From positions 7,975,501 to 8,039,500 of the forward strand of contig JAGTTD010000022.1 of assembly GCA_018398585.1 (NCBI GenBank): a DNA stretch of 64,000 nucleotides, written 5' to 3'. Source of the stretch: Simmondsia chinensis. Taxonomy: Eukaryota > Streptophyta > Magnoliopsida > Caryophyllales > Simmondsiaceae. Below the pieces are notes generated by a model. The model was not told where the DNA came from. It made no database searches and saw only the letters and a program-made list of their open reading frames with translations. Positions 11,156-21,899 of this stretch are shown piece after piece (position 1 is the first letter of the stretch; the number at the start of each line of letters is the position of its first letter). The translations under genes and the position numbers were made by a program.

Positions 11156-12676
11156 TGAAGGTCCAAAGAGCAACCTGGGGCGGGGGGGGGGGGGGGGGGT
11201 GAATTAGTTTCTTTAGTGATAAATGAAAATTTTAAATTTATGAACCAAAAATTTAATTAAAAGCTAAACAATAAATGTTAAATAAAAAAGATAAAGACGA
11301 AAATAGTGGTTCATAAAGGGATGCACAAAGATTTTTATAGTGGTTCACTTCCAAACCGGAAGCTAGTCCGCTTCTCAAGTGACTACTCTTAGTCACTTGA
11401 GCCTTTAACTAAGCTCGATGATCATTTTTAAAAACAGGCTTAGGATCCAACCTTTACAACTGGCTTTTCTATATGTAGGCTCAAGACTAACCTTTTACAA
11501 CCGATCATTTTGTAACCGTTGGCTCAGGATCCAACCTTTACAATGCAACAAATTTGAATAAAGTAATGAAAGAATTAAAGCACTCAAATTCTTCACTCTT
11601 TCAAGAGTGAATTGACACTTGATCAAGCTTAACCAAAGCTAAAGATATGCCAATAAAGCTTAAAGATCAACAATAAGAGGACAAGTGATGCTCAAATAAA
11701 AGTGTTAAACAAAACTTAAAAACAAACCTTTAAAGCACAAGTATGTAAGAGAACTTTGTATCAAAGAATGCTTAGAGAGTATTGGATGATTTCAACCAAA
11801 GCATTCAAGCCCTATTTATAGGCAAATGAGGGCCAATAAGACGTTCAAAAAGTTGGGAAAAGGTTTTGGAAAGAAATCAAGTCAAAAGTAGCCGTTTTGA
11901 GCTTTTTCAGTCTGTGTGTCGACATACAAGGGCTGTAGCAGCTCTTGGTGGCTACTGTAAGCCTGTGTTTTGACACATACCATTTGTGTGTCGACACTCA
12001 GCCTACTCGGGTGCATTTACACGTTTTGATCAATTTGCTTGATTGGTGGGATATTTTTATTACATTTCCTAAGTTAAAAAATTGATTGATTGGTTGCTTG
12101 CTATATTTGTTCAATTTTTTGAATTTATTTTCCACTTGATCGTAAAAATAATTGGTTCTATAAATCAAGCTAAATCATCACCCATTAAAATTTTATCTTT
12201 ATTTGATTTGATCATACTTTTCAAAGTACCAATCTTAAAAAATCTTAAAAAATATTTTAATTGATAAACTAAATTGATTTAATTTTGACTTGAATCTTTT
12301 TCAAATAAAATTTGATAAATCAACTTTCTATAATATTTTTCAAAAATATTTTTGTAAGAGCATCGCATATCAATATTGAGACTTGGACTCAATTGATATA
12401 TCCTGATCCTAAGTCCTAGACAATAAAAATAAATAACTTTAGGATGCTCGGACTCGGATCACGTTCTCTTCCATTTGGATAAATCTTCTCTTCAGGTTTT
12501 ATCTCTTTTCCTTTTGATTTATCATCTTTTGGAAAGTTTCATATCCATGATTAATCTTGATGTGCCTAGCTTTCTTATATGTCACTTAAAAACAAGATTA
12601 GAACAATTTAAATCCCATGACTTAGTAAATGCTTGTTATCATCAAAATTATAATAATATTGGCTTTAGGGCCAACA
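11156..12676 (-). repeat. 3' LTR of copia A
   Basis: It matches 19,836-21,324. The minus-strand TATA box lies in the CCCTATTTATAGG segment near 11,811-11,823. Two partly decayed TGTGTGTCGACA palindromes lie upstream of it (11,913-11,928 and about 11,984-12,000). An 18-G run (11,182-11,199) replaces a shorter G-rich stretch in the other LTR. Confidence 0.9.
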
Positions 12677-13270
12677 ATCTCTCCCTTTTTAATGATGACA
12701 GACATTTGGTGTTTTCTCTTGGAAATGTGAAAGTTGAAGCATAGATTTCACTATAAAAGTATTCACTTTTTGATGCATACACGTGACTATGAACTTATGG
12801 AGCAATGTATATCATGATTAAGGTTCAAACTCAATTGCTCCCCCTAAGTTGATGCATTTTAGGGATCATATTAAACATTTCTCAATTTATATATGAATAA
12901 TACACACCAATTTTCTCCCCCTTTGTCAACAATAAAAAGCACAAGGAGAGAGATGGAATATGACCATTAGAACATTAATGCACACAAGAAGAATAAAGAA
13001 GAACATCCATAAAGTGTATAAGATTAAACATGATTGTACAATATGGAAAAATGTGGCTCCAAGTTTGTAAAAATAGGAAAAAAACTAAGGGGTAGGGGGT
13101 CGAAGTCTACAAGATAAAAAGTCAAACAATTTTTGCATTGTAGAACGATATTCTTGGCAGAACTCTTCAAATTGAGAGTGTAGTGAAGACTGACTTTTTT
13201 ATATGGAAGTTAATTGAACCTCCACAGAAGTAAGTCTTTCATCTAAACTCCTTCGTTTTTGAGATCCGGG
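12677..13270 (-). other. Copia A 3' non-coding region and PPT
   Basis: No gene. On the minus strand, AAAAAGGGAGAGAT immediately precedes the LTR (12,677-12,695) and acts as the PPT. A second purine run, GACAAAGGGGGAGAA, lies near 12,913-12,928 with the same context as 25,163-25,179 of copia B. This paired arrangement is conserved between A and B. Confidence 0.65.
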
Positions 13271-14212
13271 CTAGGATTTTGGCTCGTTATCCCCATTTCC
13301 CCCTTCATCAAAATACCCTTCTTCTTCGTCCTCGGCTCTTATTTCCTCTTCTACATCTACCCTTCTGGCTCCTCGTTGCTTCTTTACCCATTCGTTATTT
13401 CGAAATTCGAAGCCCATTTTCTTCAAGGATGTCTCTATAGAGTAATCTTGATGGGGAATGGGGTTTTGAAAAGATGAGCAGGTTAAACATTGCCGGAAAA
13501 TGCGGGTAAGAAGCATCCCATATGCGGGATTAGTCTTTCTAGTGTGAATATGGAACATGAATTTTAAGACTAAATCCCCTAAGTTTATTCTCTTCCCTTC
13601 GAGGAGTCTAGATAGCAAAAATAGATGTAAATTAGGGACCGAGTCAAAGCCACCCGACCTAGGAGTGATGTTCATACAAATTATTTTATGTGCTAGCTTA
13701 AGAACCACTCCTAAATCATTGGAGTTAGGCCTCGATGGGTTGGAGAGTGGTTTTTCACCCCAAACGCGATGAAGTAAGGAGTGTCGGCGAGATTTGGGGA
13801 GCGGGAATTGGTGGAGTTCTTGAGGAAAATTAAATTCATCCTCTATACTGAAATCAAAGCCAAGTAAATCATTGATATAATCAGCAGTAATTTTGATTTC
13901 TTGACCTGAAATAAAAGAGGATAGTTCAAAAGGAGTAGTTTTAGAAATGTTTAAGTTGAAATAAAATTCTCTTACTAATTTCGGTTATACCGGTTCCTTT
14001 ATGGAGCAAATTTCAGTCCAACCTACTCCTTCAAACAGAGAAAATAATTCTCCCAAGTTATGAGTCTTGATCCAAGTCCAGTCAACGAATCTACCGAATA
14101 ATACCTCCTTTTTGAGGAAGGGGTTAGAGGAATTTACCGAGCTAGAACCCCGAGAAGAAGAAGCCCCTTCATTGTGTCCAGATCTCTTCTTGGTAGCGAT
14201 TTTGTGACCCAT
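13271..14212 (-). pseudogene. Third ORF after pol (plant-transposon-protein type)
   Basis: A single frame of about 313 codons runs from the ATG at 14,212 to 13,271 with one in-frame stop (TAA at 13,985-13,987). It starts with a basic KKRSGH...GASSSRG tail. Next come GVGWTEICSIKEP, VREFYFNLN, TADYINDLLGF and a LAHKIICMNITPR...LLEGKRINLG region, ending in an acidic tail. This order resembles the putative plant transposon protein domain (Transposase_32) found in several plant LTR elements downstream of pol. Its role is unknown. It occupies the position of an envelope gene, but I see no signal peptide or membrane segment. Copia B has no counterpart in its shorter 3' region. Confidence 0.65.
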
Positions 14213-14559
14213 TGATGAGTAACGTTGAGGAGATTTGGATGAAAAGAGGAAAAATTGAAAGGGAAAAAAATCAGAGGTTGGTTAGGGTTTCTGAAAAAGA
14301 AATGAGTTTGTGAAAGAAAATGAAATGGTAGTGAAAGTAGAGTGTTTTTAACTTGAAAAAGAAAGAAAAAGGAAGAAAAACCAACAAATATGAGAGAAAG
14401 TTTTGTGGGTTCGGTTTTGGGTAGGGCTTGTGGAAAAGATAAGTTTTTGACAAAAATCGAAGGTTTTGATGTTGAAATGTAGTTAGAAACTTGATTTTTA
14501 GTGAAAATTTGGAAGAAATTTGAAGAAAAATGGTGGTTTTTGGTGAAAATTTGAAAGAA

Positions 14560-14577
14560 AAGTGTTAGGGTTTGAGT

Positions 14578-14618
<41 letters not shown>

Positions 14619-14860
14619 GAAGATAAAGAAAGGAGGAGGATTGTGAAGTGTGAAAAGGGTTCTGTATTTTTTTCCGTTGTGTGTCGACACACATGATTTG
14701 TGTGTCAACATACAGATGCAGAGCAACAGTACTGCTGCTCTATGTGTCGACACACAGATTTTGTGTGTCGACACACAGAAGACAGAACGACGATCTGTTT
14801 CTCTCTGTGCGTGTGTTCCTTATTTTTTTTTTTTAAATATTTTTAAAAATTGGTCCAAAT
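14560..14860 (-). promoter_or_regulatory. Possible internal promoter for the third ORF
   Basis: Between RNase H and the third ORF, on the minus strand, four TGTGTGTCGACACACA-type palindromes occur within 100 bases (perfect 16-mers at 14,678-14,693 and 14,762-14,777). A near-perfect 20-base palindrome (14,721-14,740) lies among them. They are followed by a (CT)n run (14,582-14,616) and a pyrimidine-rich leader. An AT-rich TATTTAAA-like stretch lies upstream (about 14,826-14,845). The same palindrome sits upstream of the TATA box in this family's LTRs. Promoter function is inferred. Confidence 0.4.
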
Positions 14861-14966
14861 TCCTATATCCATGAATTGGATAAGAATACTTAGTCCATTG
14901 GAGCTCTTTTATGATGAGTATTAAAACTTAATATTGAATGCAAATCACTCATGTATGCAATCAAGG

Positions 14967-15538
14967 TCAAGATGATAGATTACACATGCCAATTTTACTT
15001 CTAATGTTGCAAAAGATTTCTTCACCTAGAGGTGTAGTAAAAATATCCGCCAATTGGTCGTTGGTGGGAACAAATTTTATAATGACATCTCCATTGAGTA
15101 GATGATCACGAATGAAATGATGTCGAACCTCAATATGCTTTATTCTTGAATGTTGAGCTGGGTTTTTAGTTAGGCATATAGCACTAGTGTTATCACACAT
15201 TATGGGAGCATGGTTAATATGAATGCCATAGTCATTTAATTGGTGCATTAACTATAACATTTGAGCATAACAACTACCTTATGCAACATATTTGGCCTCG
15301 GCAATGGATAAAGCAACGGAATTTTGCTTTTTGCTAAACCATGATAGCAAAGCATGACCAAGGAATTGACAAGTACCATTAGTCGATTTTCGGTCCACTT
15401 TGTATCCGGTAAAATCTGCATCACTATTCCAACTAAATAAAAGAAATCACATTTAGGGTAAAATATGCCTAAAGTAGGAGTACCAACTAGGTATCGAAAT
15501 ATTCTTTTCATGGCAATAGATGAGATTCCTTGGGACAT
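14967..15538 (-). pseudogene. pol: Copia A RNase H
   Basis: Two ORFs overlapping at 15,248. The first (15,538-15,248) holds the MKRIFRYLVGTPTLGIFY linker and the first part of RNase H with a frame change. The second (15,248-14,967) holds MCDNTSAICLTKNPAQHSR, HIEVRHHFIRDHL and DIFTTPL and ends in a normal position for pol. The SKKQNSVALSIAEAKYVA segment lies between them in another frame. Confidence 0.85.
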
Positions 15539-16756
15539 GCTTGAAATCTAGAACATAAACATACACTGAACAATATATCAGGTCTACTAGCAGTAAGGTA
15601 AATAAGGGATCCGATCATGCCTCGATATAGCTTTTGGTTCACCTTTTTCCCTTTTTCATCCATATCTAACTTAAGAGTTGAGCTCATTGGTGTTGCTATT
15701 GCCTTAGAATTTTCCATGCCAAATTTCTTGAGCATTTCCTTTATGTACTTGGCTTGCTTGATAAAAATTCCTTCCTTGCCTTGCTTGATTTGTAATCCAA
15801 GGAAGTAGTTGATTTCTCCCATCATACTCATTTCGAATTTCCTATTCATAATATTTGCAAATTCTTCACAAAGAGATGGATTAGTAGCACCAAACACTAT
15901 ATCATCAACATAAATTTGTACGATAAGAATGTCATGTTTAGAATGTTTGATAAAAAGTGTGGTGTCAACTTTTCCTCTTGAAAATCCATTGTGCATTAAA
16001 AAGGAACTCAATCTCTCATACCAAGTCCATAGAGTGCCTTTTTGAGTTTGAAAACATGATTGGAAAATTTTTCATCCTCAAATCCGGGTGGTTGTTCAAC
16101 ATAAACCTCTTCTTCAATAAGACCATTTAAAAATGCACTTTTAACATCCATTTGAAAAAGTTTGAAATCTTTAAATGAAGCAAATGCACATAAGAGTCTA
16201 ATAGCTTTTAGCCTAGCAACTGGAGCAAGGGTTTCCTCATAGTCTATACCTTCTTCTTGGTTATAGCCTTTAGCTGCCAACCTTGCCTTATTTCTTACCA
16301 CATTACCTTCTTCATCCTTCTTGTTACGGTAGACCCACTTGGTACCTATGACTTGATGATCTTGGGTCTATCTACAAGTTCCCATACATCACTTCTCTTG
16401 AATTGGTTGAGCTCTTCCTCCATTGCCATTATCTAATTTGCGTAATTAAGAGCTTCTTTTATGTTCTTGGGTTCTTCAAGAGAGATGAATGCGGCTAAAT
16501 GACAATATTCCGTTAATGCATGCCTAGTTTTTATACCTTGAGAGGGATCACGAATGATTTGACTTGTTGGGTGATCCTTCAAGTATTTCCAATCTTGTGG
16601 TAAGTTTTCCTCTTTGGATTCTATATTTTGGTTATCTTCTTTTGATTTATTCATTTGAGCGTTAGATATAAACTTTTCTTGCTCATTGGATGAGTGTGTG
16701 ATGTTTATTGGTTTGATTACTATGTCATCGTCATCACAAGGAGTTCTAGAGGACAA
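15508..16756 (-). pseudogene. pol: Copia A reverse transcriptase
   Basis: The piece 16,756-16,433 is the integrase-RT linker, ending ...IKEALNYAN then a stop. 16,301-16,008 has the RT start: [32 protein letters not shown] and [13 protein letters not shown]. After a frameshift near 16,010, the ORF 16,011-15,508 has IVQIYVDDIVFGATN with the catalytic YVDD intact, then EMSMMGEINYFLGLQ and MIGSLIYLTASRPDI. The motifs are complete apart from the frame breaks. Confidence 0.9.
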
Positions 16757-18045
16757 GACATTAGTTTCATCGAAAACTACATGTATAGACTCTTCTACAA
16801 CCTTTATCTTTTTATTATAGACTCTCTATGCTTTGCTTGTTAAAGAGTATCCAATGAAAATACCTTCATCAACTCGTGAATTAAATTTTCCAAGATTTGT
16901 TTTGCCATTGTTGTGAATGAAGCATTTACACCCAAAAGGTTTAAAGTATGCAATGTTTGGCTTTCTTCCTTTATAAAGTTCATATGGTGTTTTCTTTGAA
17001 ATTGGTCTTATTAAAGCTTGATTTAAAATATAGCAAGCGGTGTTGACGGTTGCGGCCCAAAAAGATTTAGGCAAGTTATTTTCACAAATCGCTGTTCTTG
17101 CCATTTCTTCAAGAGTTCTATTTTTTCTTTCAACCACTCCATTTTGTTGAGGAGTTCGAGGTGCCGAAAAATTGTGATCAATTCCAAAGTAATCACAATA
17201 AAATTCAAAATCATCATTTTCAAATTCCCTTCCATGGTTGTTTCTAACCGAAACAATTTTCAAATCATTTTCATTTTGTACCTCTTTACAAAATTTTTCA
17301 AATTTATCAAATGCTTCACTCTTATGAGAAAGGAATAGGACCAAAGTAAAGCGGGAGTAATCATCAACAATTACAAGTCTATATCGCTTTTCACCAAGGC
17401 TCAAATGACGAGTAGGACCAAACAAGTCTATATGTAAGAGTTCAAGATGCCTTGATGTTGAAACTACGTTCTTGGGTTTGAATGACGATCTAGTTTGTTT
17501 GCCATATTGACATGCATCACAAATAGGATCTTTTTCAAATTTTAGCTTTGGTAAACCTCTAATAAGATCATTTTTTGAAAGTTTTGAAATTAAATCCATA
17601 CTAGCATGTCCAAATCTTCTATGCCAAATTCAAGGATCATTTTCATCAAGACACTAAAACATTTTAATGAGTCTATACAATCAAGATCAATCATATAGAC
17701 ATTTTCACATCGTAGACCAACAAGAAAAATTTTATTTGTTTTAGCATGTTTAACTATGCATCCAGATGATTCAACATTCACACAATAGCCTTTCTCACAT
17801 AGTTGACTAATGCTTAGCATGTTGTGCTTAAGACCTTCCACAAGTAAGACATCTTCAATGCAAGGAGAAGAGTTAGAAGCAACATTACCGATACCGATTA
17901 TTTTTCCTTTCTTATTGTCGCCAAAGGCGACATTTCCTTTTCTTGGCATTAGTGAAGTGAACTTAGATTTATCTCCAGTCATGTGTCTTAAGCAGCCACT
18001 ATCTAAGTACCACTTTTGTTTTTTGCTTTGAATTTTCATACACAC
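16757..18045 (-). pseudogene. pol: Copia A protease and integrase
   Basis: 18,045-17,590 encodes WYLDSGCLRHMTGDKSKF (protease, DSG active site) and KGKIIGIGNV, then breaks near 17,595. 17,599-16,826 encodes the pre-integrase zinc region (CDACQYGKQ) and the integrase core. The first catalytic Asp is in LHIDLFGPT and the Glu in PQQNGVVERKN. The second Asp site reads VRNNHGREFEN, with Asn where the family has Asp. A stop follows TSKA, after which an in-frame continuation reaches the RT linker. Coding begins after the gag stop in a different frame. Confidence 0.88.
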
Positions 18046-18050
18046 CTATC

Positions 18051-19778
18051 ACAATTCAGATACTTTTAGGTACCCAAATTTTCTTGGGTCCTTTATTGTT
18101 AGCCTTTACATTTGGTGGTCAAGATCCATTTGAGACCTAAACCATCTTTGTCTTTTTCAAATTTCTTTTGAAAGAACATTGGTAAATGATGTGCCTATGG
18201 TCTCCACAATAGTTGCACCTTACAGAGTTTGTTGAAGGTGACGAGGTTTTAACAAAAAGAATATTCAAAATTTTCTTTTGGACATTTCCATTATAACCTA
18301 TTCCTTCTTTGTTATAAATTGGCTTTTGAGATGCAAGAATTTTGTCAAGCGTTTCTTGACCTTTAAAAAATTTGCTTGATATTTTTGAAAGTTCTTCCAT
18401 TTTCTCTTTCAAAGACTCATTTTCTTTTAAAAATGATTCGTCTTCCTTAGATTTTCCTTTCTCATTTTCCTTTAAAGTATGAAGTGTTTCTTCCAAGGAT
18501 TTCTTTTTCATTTGTTAATTTAATGATCTCATTATTTAAAGACTCGTTCTTTTTCTTCAGGGATTCATTTTCAAGTTCAAGCACTAAACGTTGTTTTGAA
18601 TCTTTTTCCAATCCTGTCTTTTCAAGACCTTTGACAAAAGTATTGTGTTGTTTTTTCAATTTTTTATATTTCTCATAGAACTCTTGAAAACCAACCACAA
18701 GTTCATCGTAAGATAGATCGTTGACCTCATCTTCTTCAATGCTATCGTCGTCAAAAGCCATGAGACATAAGTTACCTACTTCCTCTTCACTTTCTTCATT
18801 GGAGTCATCGTCGCTATCTCCCCAAGTCGCAAAAGCTTTCTTCCGTTCTTCCTTTTTGTCCTTCTTTTTGAGTTTGTTGAAGAACTTCTTATTTTTTGGC
18901 TTGGGACAATCTCTTTTAAGATGTCCGACTTCTCCACACTCATAGCAAGTTGGTTCATCTTTGGAGGAAGATGAACCATTTTTGATGTTTTTCTTAAATC
19001 TTTTCTTTTCAAGACGTTTGTAAAATCTTTTTGCTAACATAACAACTTCATCATCACTTTCGTCACTTAGAGATGATTTAAATGCTATGTTTTTGTTTTT
19101 CTTTTGTTTTTCCTCTCCTTTAAACTCTTCCATCTCAATCTCATGGGTCATGAGATTTCCAATTAGTTGATCAAGTTTATAAGTAGAGAGGTTATGAGCT
19201 TCCTGAATAGCAGTAACCTTGCCTTGCCATGAAATAGGGAGACATTGAAGAATTTTACTAACTTGCTCCTCATTTGAATGCATTTTTCCAAGAGCTTGGA
19301 GTTTGTTAGTAATATCCGAAAATCTAGTGTACGTCTCTTTTATTGATTCCTCTGGTTTCATTTTGAAAAGTTCGTAAGCTCTTACCAACATATTGATTTC
19401 AGAAGATTTAACTTGATCCATACCTTCATAGGTGACCTCTAGCTTGTCCCAAATTTCTTTTGCCGATTGACAACCGGACACAAGGTTAAAGACATCGGGG
19501 GCAATAGCACATAAGAGTTGATAATGAGCTTTTGCAATTTTTGGAAGTTTTTCTTTGTCATCTTGCATAAGCTCACTTTCTTCTTTTTCTATGGTTTTCT
19601 CACCTTGTTTCTTTGAGGGTATGTAATCACCATTTTTTGTAATAAGCCATAAGTCGAAATCAATGGATGTAATATAAAGTCTCATTCTTAGCTTCCAATA
19701 GGGGAAATTTTTCCCATCAAAATGAGGAGGCTTGTTGGTCGATTGACCCTCATCTAAGATTGGAGTGAAAGTTGTCAT
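18051..19778 (-). pseudogene. gag: Copia A gag with two zinc knuckles
   Basis: The ATG at 19,778 lies 43 bases inside the PBS. Residues 1-230 are a UBN2-type gag (HFDGKNFPYWKLRMRLYI, KEIWDKLEVTYEG). A CCHC knuckle, CYECGEVGHLKRDC, lies near residue 280. An acidic/Lys-rich linker and a long coiled coil follow. The first ORF ends at 18,462. A frameshift near 18,490-18,510 leads into 18,511-18,137, which has a second knuckle, CNYCGDHRHIIYQC. After KTKMV two stops occur where copia B has Trp and Arg codons; one is CGA to TGA, the kind of change caused by methyl-C decay. Gag ends near 18,051. Confidence 0.9.
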
Positions 19779-19820
19779 AAGATCACTCTAAGGTTGTTAG
19801 ATCCAAAAAAATAGAGCACT

Positions 19821-19835
19821 GGCTCTGATACCAAT
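19821..19835 (-). other. Primer binding site of copia A
   Basis: The minus strand reads ATTGGTATCAGAGCC directly after the LTR end CCTTCA. It matches the initiator-Met tRNA primer. Confidence 0.92.
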
Positions 19836-21324
19836 TGAAGGTCCAAATAGCAATCTAAGAGGGGGAGGGGGGGTGAATTAGGTTCTTTAGTGATAAATAA
19901 AAAATTTAAATTTATGAACCAAAAATTTAATTAAAAAGCTAAACAATAAATGTTAAATAAAAAAGATAAAAGACGAAAATAAAAGGGATGCACAAAGATT
20001 TTTATAGTGGTTCACTTTCAAAACGGAAACTATTCCACTTCTCAAGTGACTATTCTTAGTCACTTGAGTCTTTAACTAAGCTCGATGATCATTTTTAAAA
20101 ACAGGCTCAGGATCCAACATTTACAACCGGTCTTTCTCTACGTAGGCTCAAGGCCAACCTTTTAAAACCGATCCTTTTGTAACCGTAGGCTCAGGATCCA
20201 ACCTTTACATTGCAACAAATTTGAATAAAGCAATGAAAGAATTAAAGCACTCAAATTCTTCACTCTTTCAAGAGTGAATTGACACTTGATCAAGCTTAGC
20301 CAAAGCCAATGATATGCCAATAAAGCTCAAAGATCAACAATAAGAGAATAAGTGATGCTCTAATAAAAGTTTTAAACAAAACTTAAAAACAAACCATTAC
20401 AGCACATGTATGTAAGAGAAATTTTTATCAAAGAATGCTTAGAACGTATTGGATGATTTCAACCGAAGCATTCAAGCCCTATTTATAGCAAATGAGGGCC
20501 AATAAGACGTTCAAAAAGTTGGGAAAAGGTTTTGGAAAGAAATCAAGCCAAAAGTAGCCGTTTTGAGCTTTTTTAGTCTATGTGTCGACACACAACAGCT
20601 CTTGGTGGCTACTGTAAGCCTGTGCGTTGAAAAATACCATTTGTGTGTCAACACTCAGCTTACCTGGGTGCATTTACACATTTTGGTCAATTTGCTTGAT
20701 TGGTGGGATACTTTTGTTACATTTCCTAAGTTAAAAAATTGATTGATTGATTGCTATATTTGTTCAATTTTTTGAATTTATTTCCCACTTTACTTGATCA
20801 TAAAAATAATTGGTTCCATAAATCAAGCTAAATCATCACCTATTAAAATTTTATCTTTATTTAATTTGACCATACTTTTCAAAGTACCAATCTTAAAAAA
20901 TATTTTAATTGATAAACTAGATTGGTTTAATTTTGACTTGAATATTTTTCAAATAAATTTGATAAATCAACTTTTTAAAATATTTTTCAAAAATATTTCT
21001 GTAAGAGCATCACATATCAATATTGAGACTTGGACTCAATGGATATATCCTGATCCTAAGTCATAGACAATAAAAATAAATAACTTTAGGATGCTCAGGC
21101 TCGGATCACATTCTCTTCAATTTGGAGAAATCTTCTCTTTAGCTTTTATATCTTTTCCTCTTGTTTTATCATCTTTTGGAAAGCTTCGTATCCATGATTA
21201 ATCTTGATGTGCCTAGCTTTCTTATAAGTCTCTTAAAAATAAGATTAGAACAATTTAAATCCCATGACTCACTAAATGCCAGTTATCATTAAAATTATAA
21301 GAATATTGGCTTTTGGGCCAACAA
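19836..21324 (-). repeat. 5' LTR of copia A
   Basis: 1489 bases, TGTTGGCC...CCTTCA on the minus strand. The TATA element lies in the CCCTATTTATAG segment near 20,478-20,490. A TGTGTCGACACACA palindrome lies upstream at about 20,580-20,595. The R/U5 part carries repeated GGCTCAGGATCCAACCTTTACA motifs near 20,105-20,200. Confidence 0.9.
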
Positions 21325-21822
21325 AAATTATTAAATAAAATTTGGAACTCTTGAACAAATGGTACGAATATTGACTTGTAAAAATAATTTGCAAAATTTT
21401 TTTTAGGCCGAATCCATTAACATCATTTGTTATATTCAAAATAAGGCTTTGATAAGGCTAACTCTGAAGAAAACACAGTATGAACTTTACAAAAGAAGAA
21501 AAGCCAAATATTGCATATTTACTTTGGGCGCAAATGCTTTATCCATGACTATGGTAAAACTAATCATAGTAAATTTCATCCAAGAATGGAGGAAGATATA
21601 TTCATTGGTTATTTTCTTACTCGCAAAGCATATGGAGTCTATAATAAAGGGTCAATGGTAGTAGAAGAGTCTATACATGTCATATTTATTGAAATTAACA
21701 ATTTGTCTTCTAGAATTCCTTGTGATGATGATGATAGAGTGACCAAATTAACAAACATTACACCCTCATCCGAGGAGCAAGAAAATGCTCAACTTGAAGC
21801 TCCAATGGATAAACCGAAATGA
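21325..21822 (+). pseudogene. pol: Copia B integrase end and linker
   Basis: It continues the integrase cut at 11,155. The joined reading follows KNN with TLEQMVRI, then YELYKRRKAKYCIF. The 103-residue ORF 21,511-21,822 reads GRKCFIHDYGKTNHSKFHP, IFIGYFLTRKAYGVYNKG and CDDDDRV. It aligns closely with element A around 16,700-16,950, and the tryptophan of A's WAATVNTACY box is lost. Confidence 0.8.
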
Positions 21823-21899
21823 ATGGTCAATAATGTAGAAACAAAAGAGGAATAAAAATTCTTGAAGGATCACCCAACAAGAGAAATTATTGGTGATCC

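Larger units (their letters stand above)
11156..21324 (-). mobile_element. Ty1/copia element A, near full length, with third ORF
   Basis: A 10.2-kb element reading on the minus strand: 5' LTR 19,836-21,324, PBS, gag, pol, third ORF, PPT and 3' LTR 11,156-12,676. It interrupts the integrase of copia B, a member of the same family. The flanking 5-mers are acaat (left) and aaaat (right), a TSD with one mismatch. LTRs begin TGTTGGCC and end CCTTCA. A long gag with coiled coil and two zinc knuckles, plus an extra ORF after pol, suggests SIRE/Maximus (inference). Frameshifts and stops are spread over gag and pol. Confidence 0.9.

Noticed and set aside
13259..13772. Plus-strand ORFs of about 72 codons
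   Set aside because: Antisense shadows of the third ORF of copia A.
14134..14694. 186-codon minus-strand ORF and its overlapping neighbours (14,271-14,774)
   Set aside because: Mostly Ser/Leu/Phe from the (CT)n run and pyrimidine-rich leader. All frames there stay open for composition reasons.
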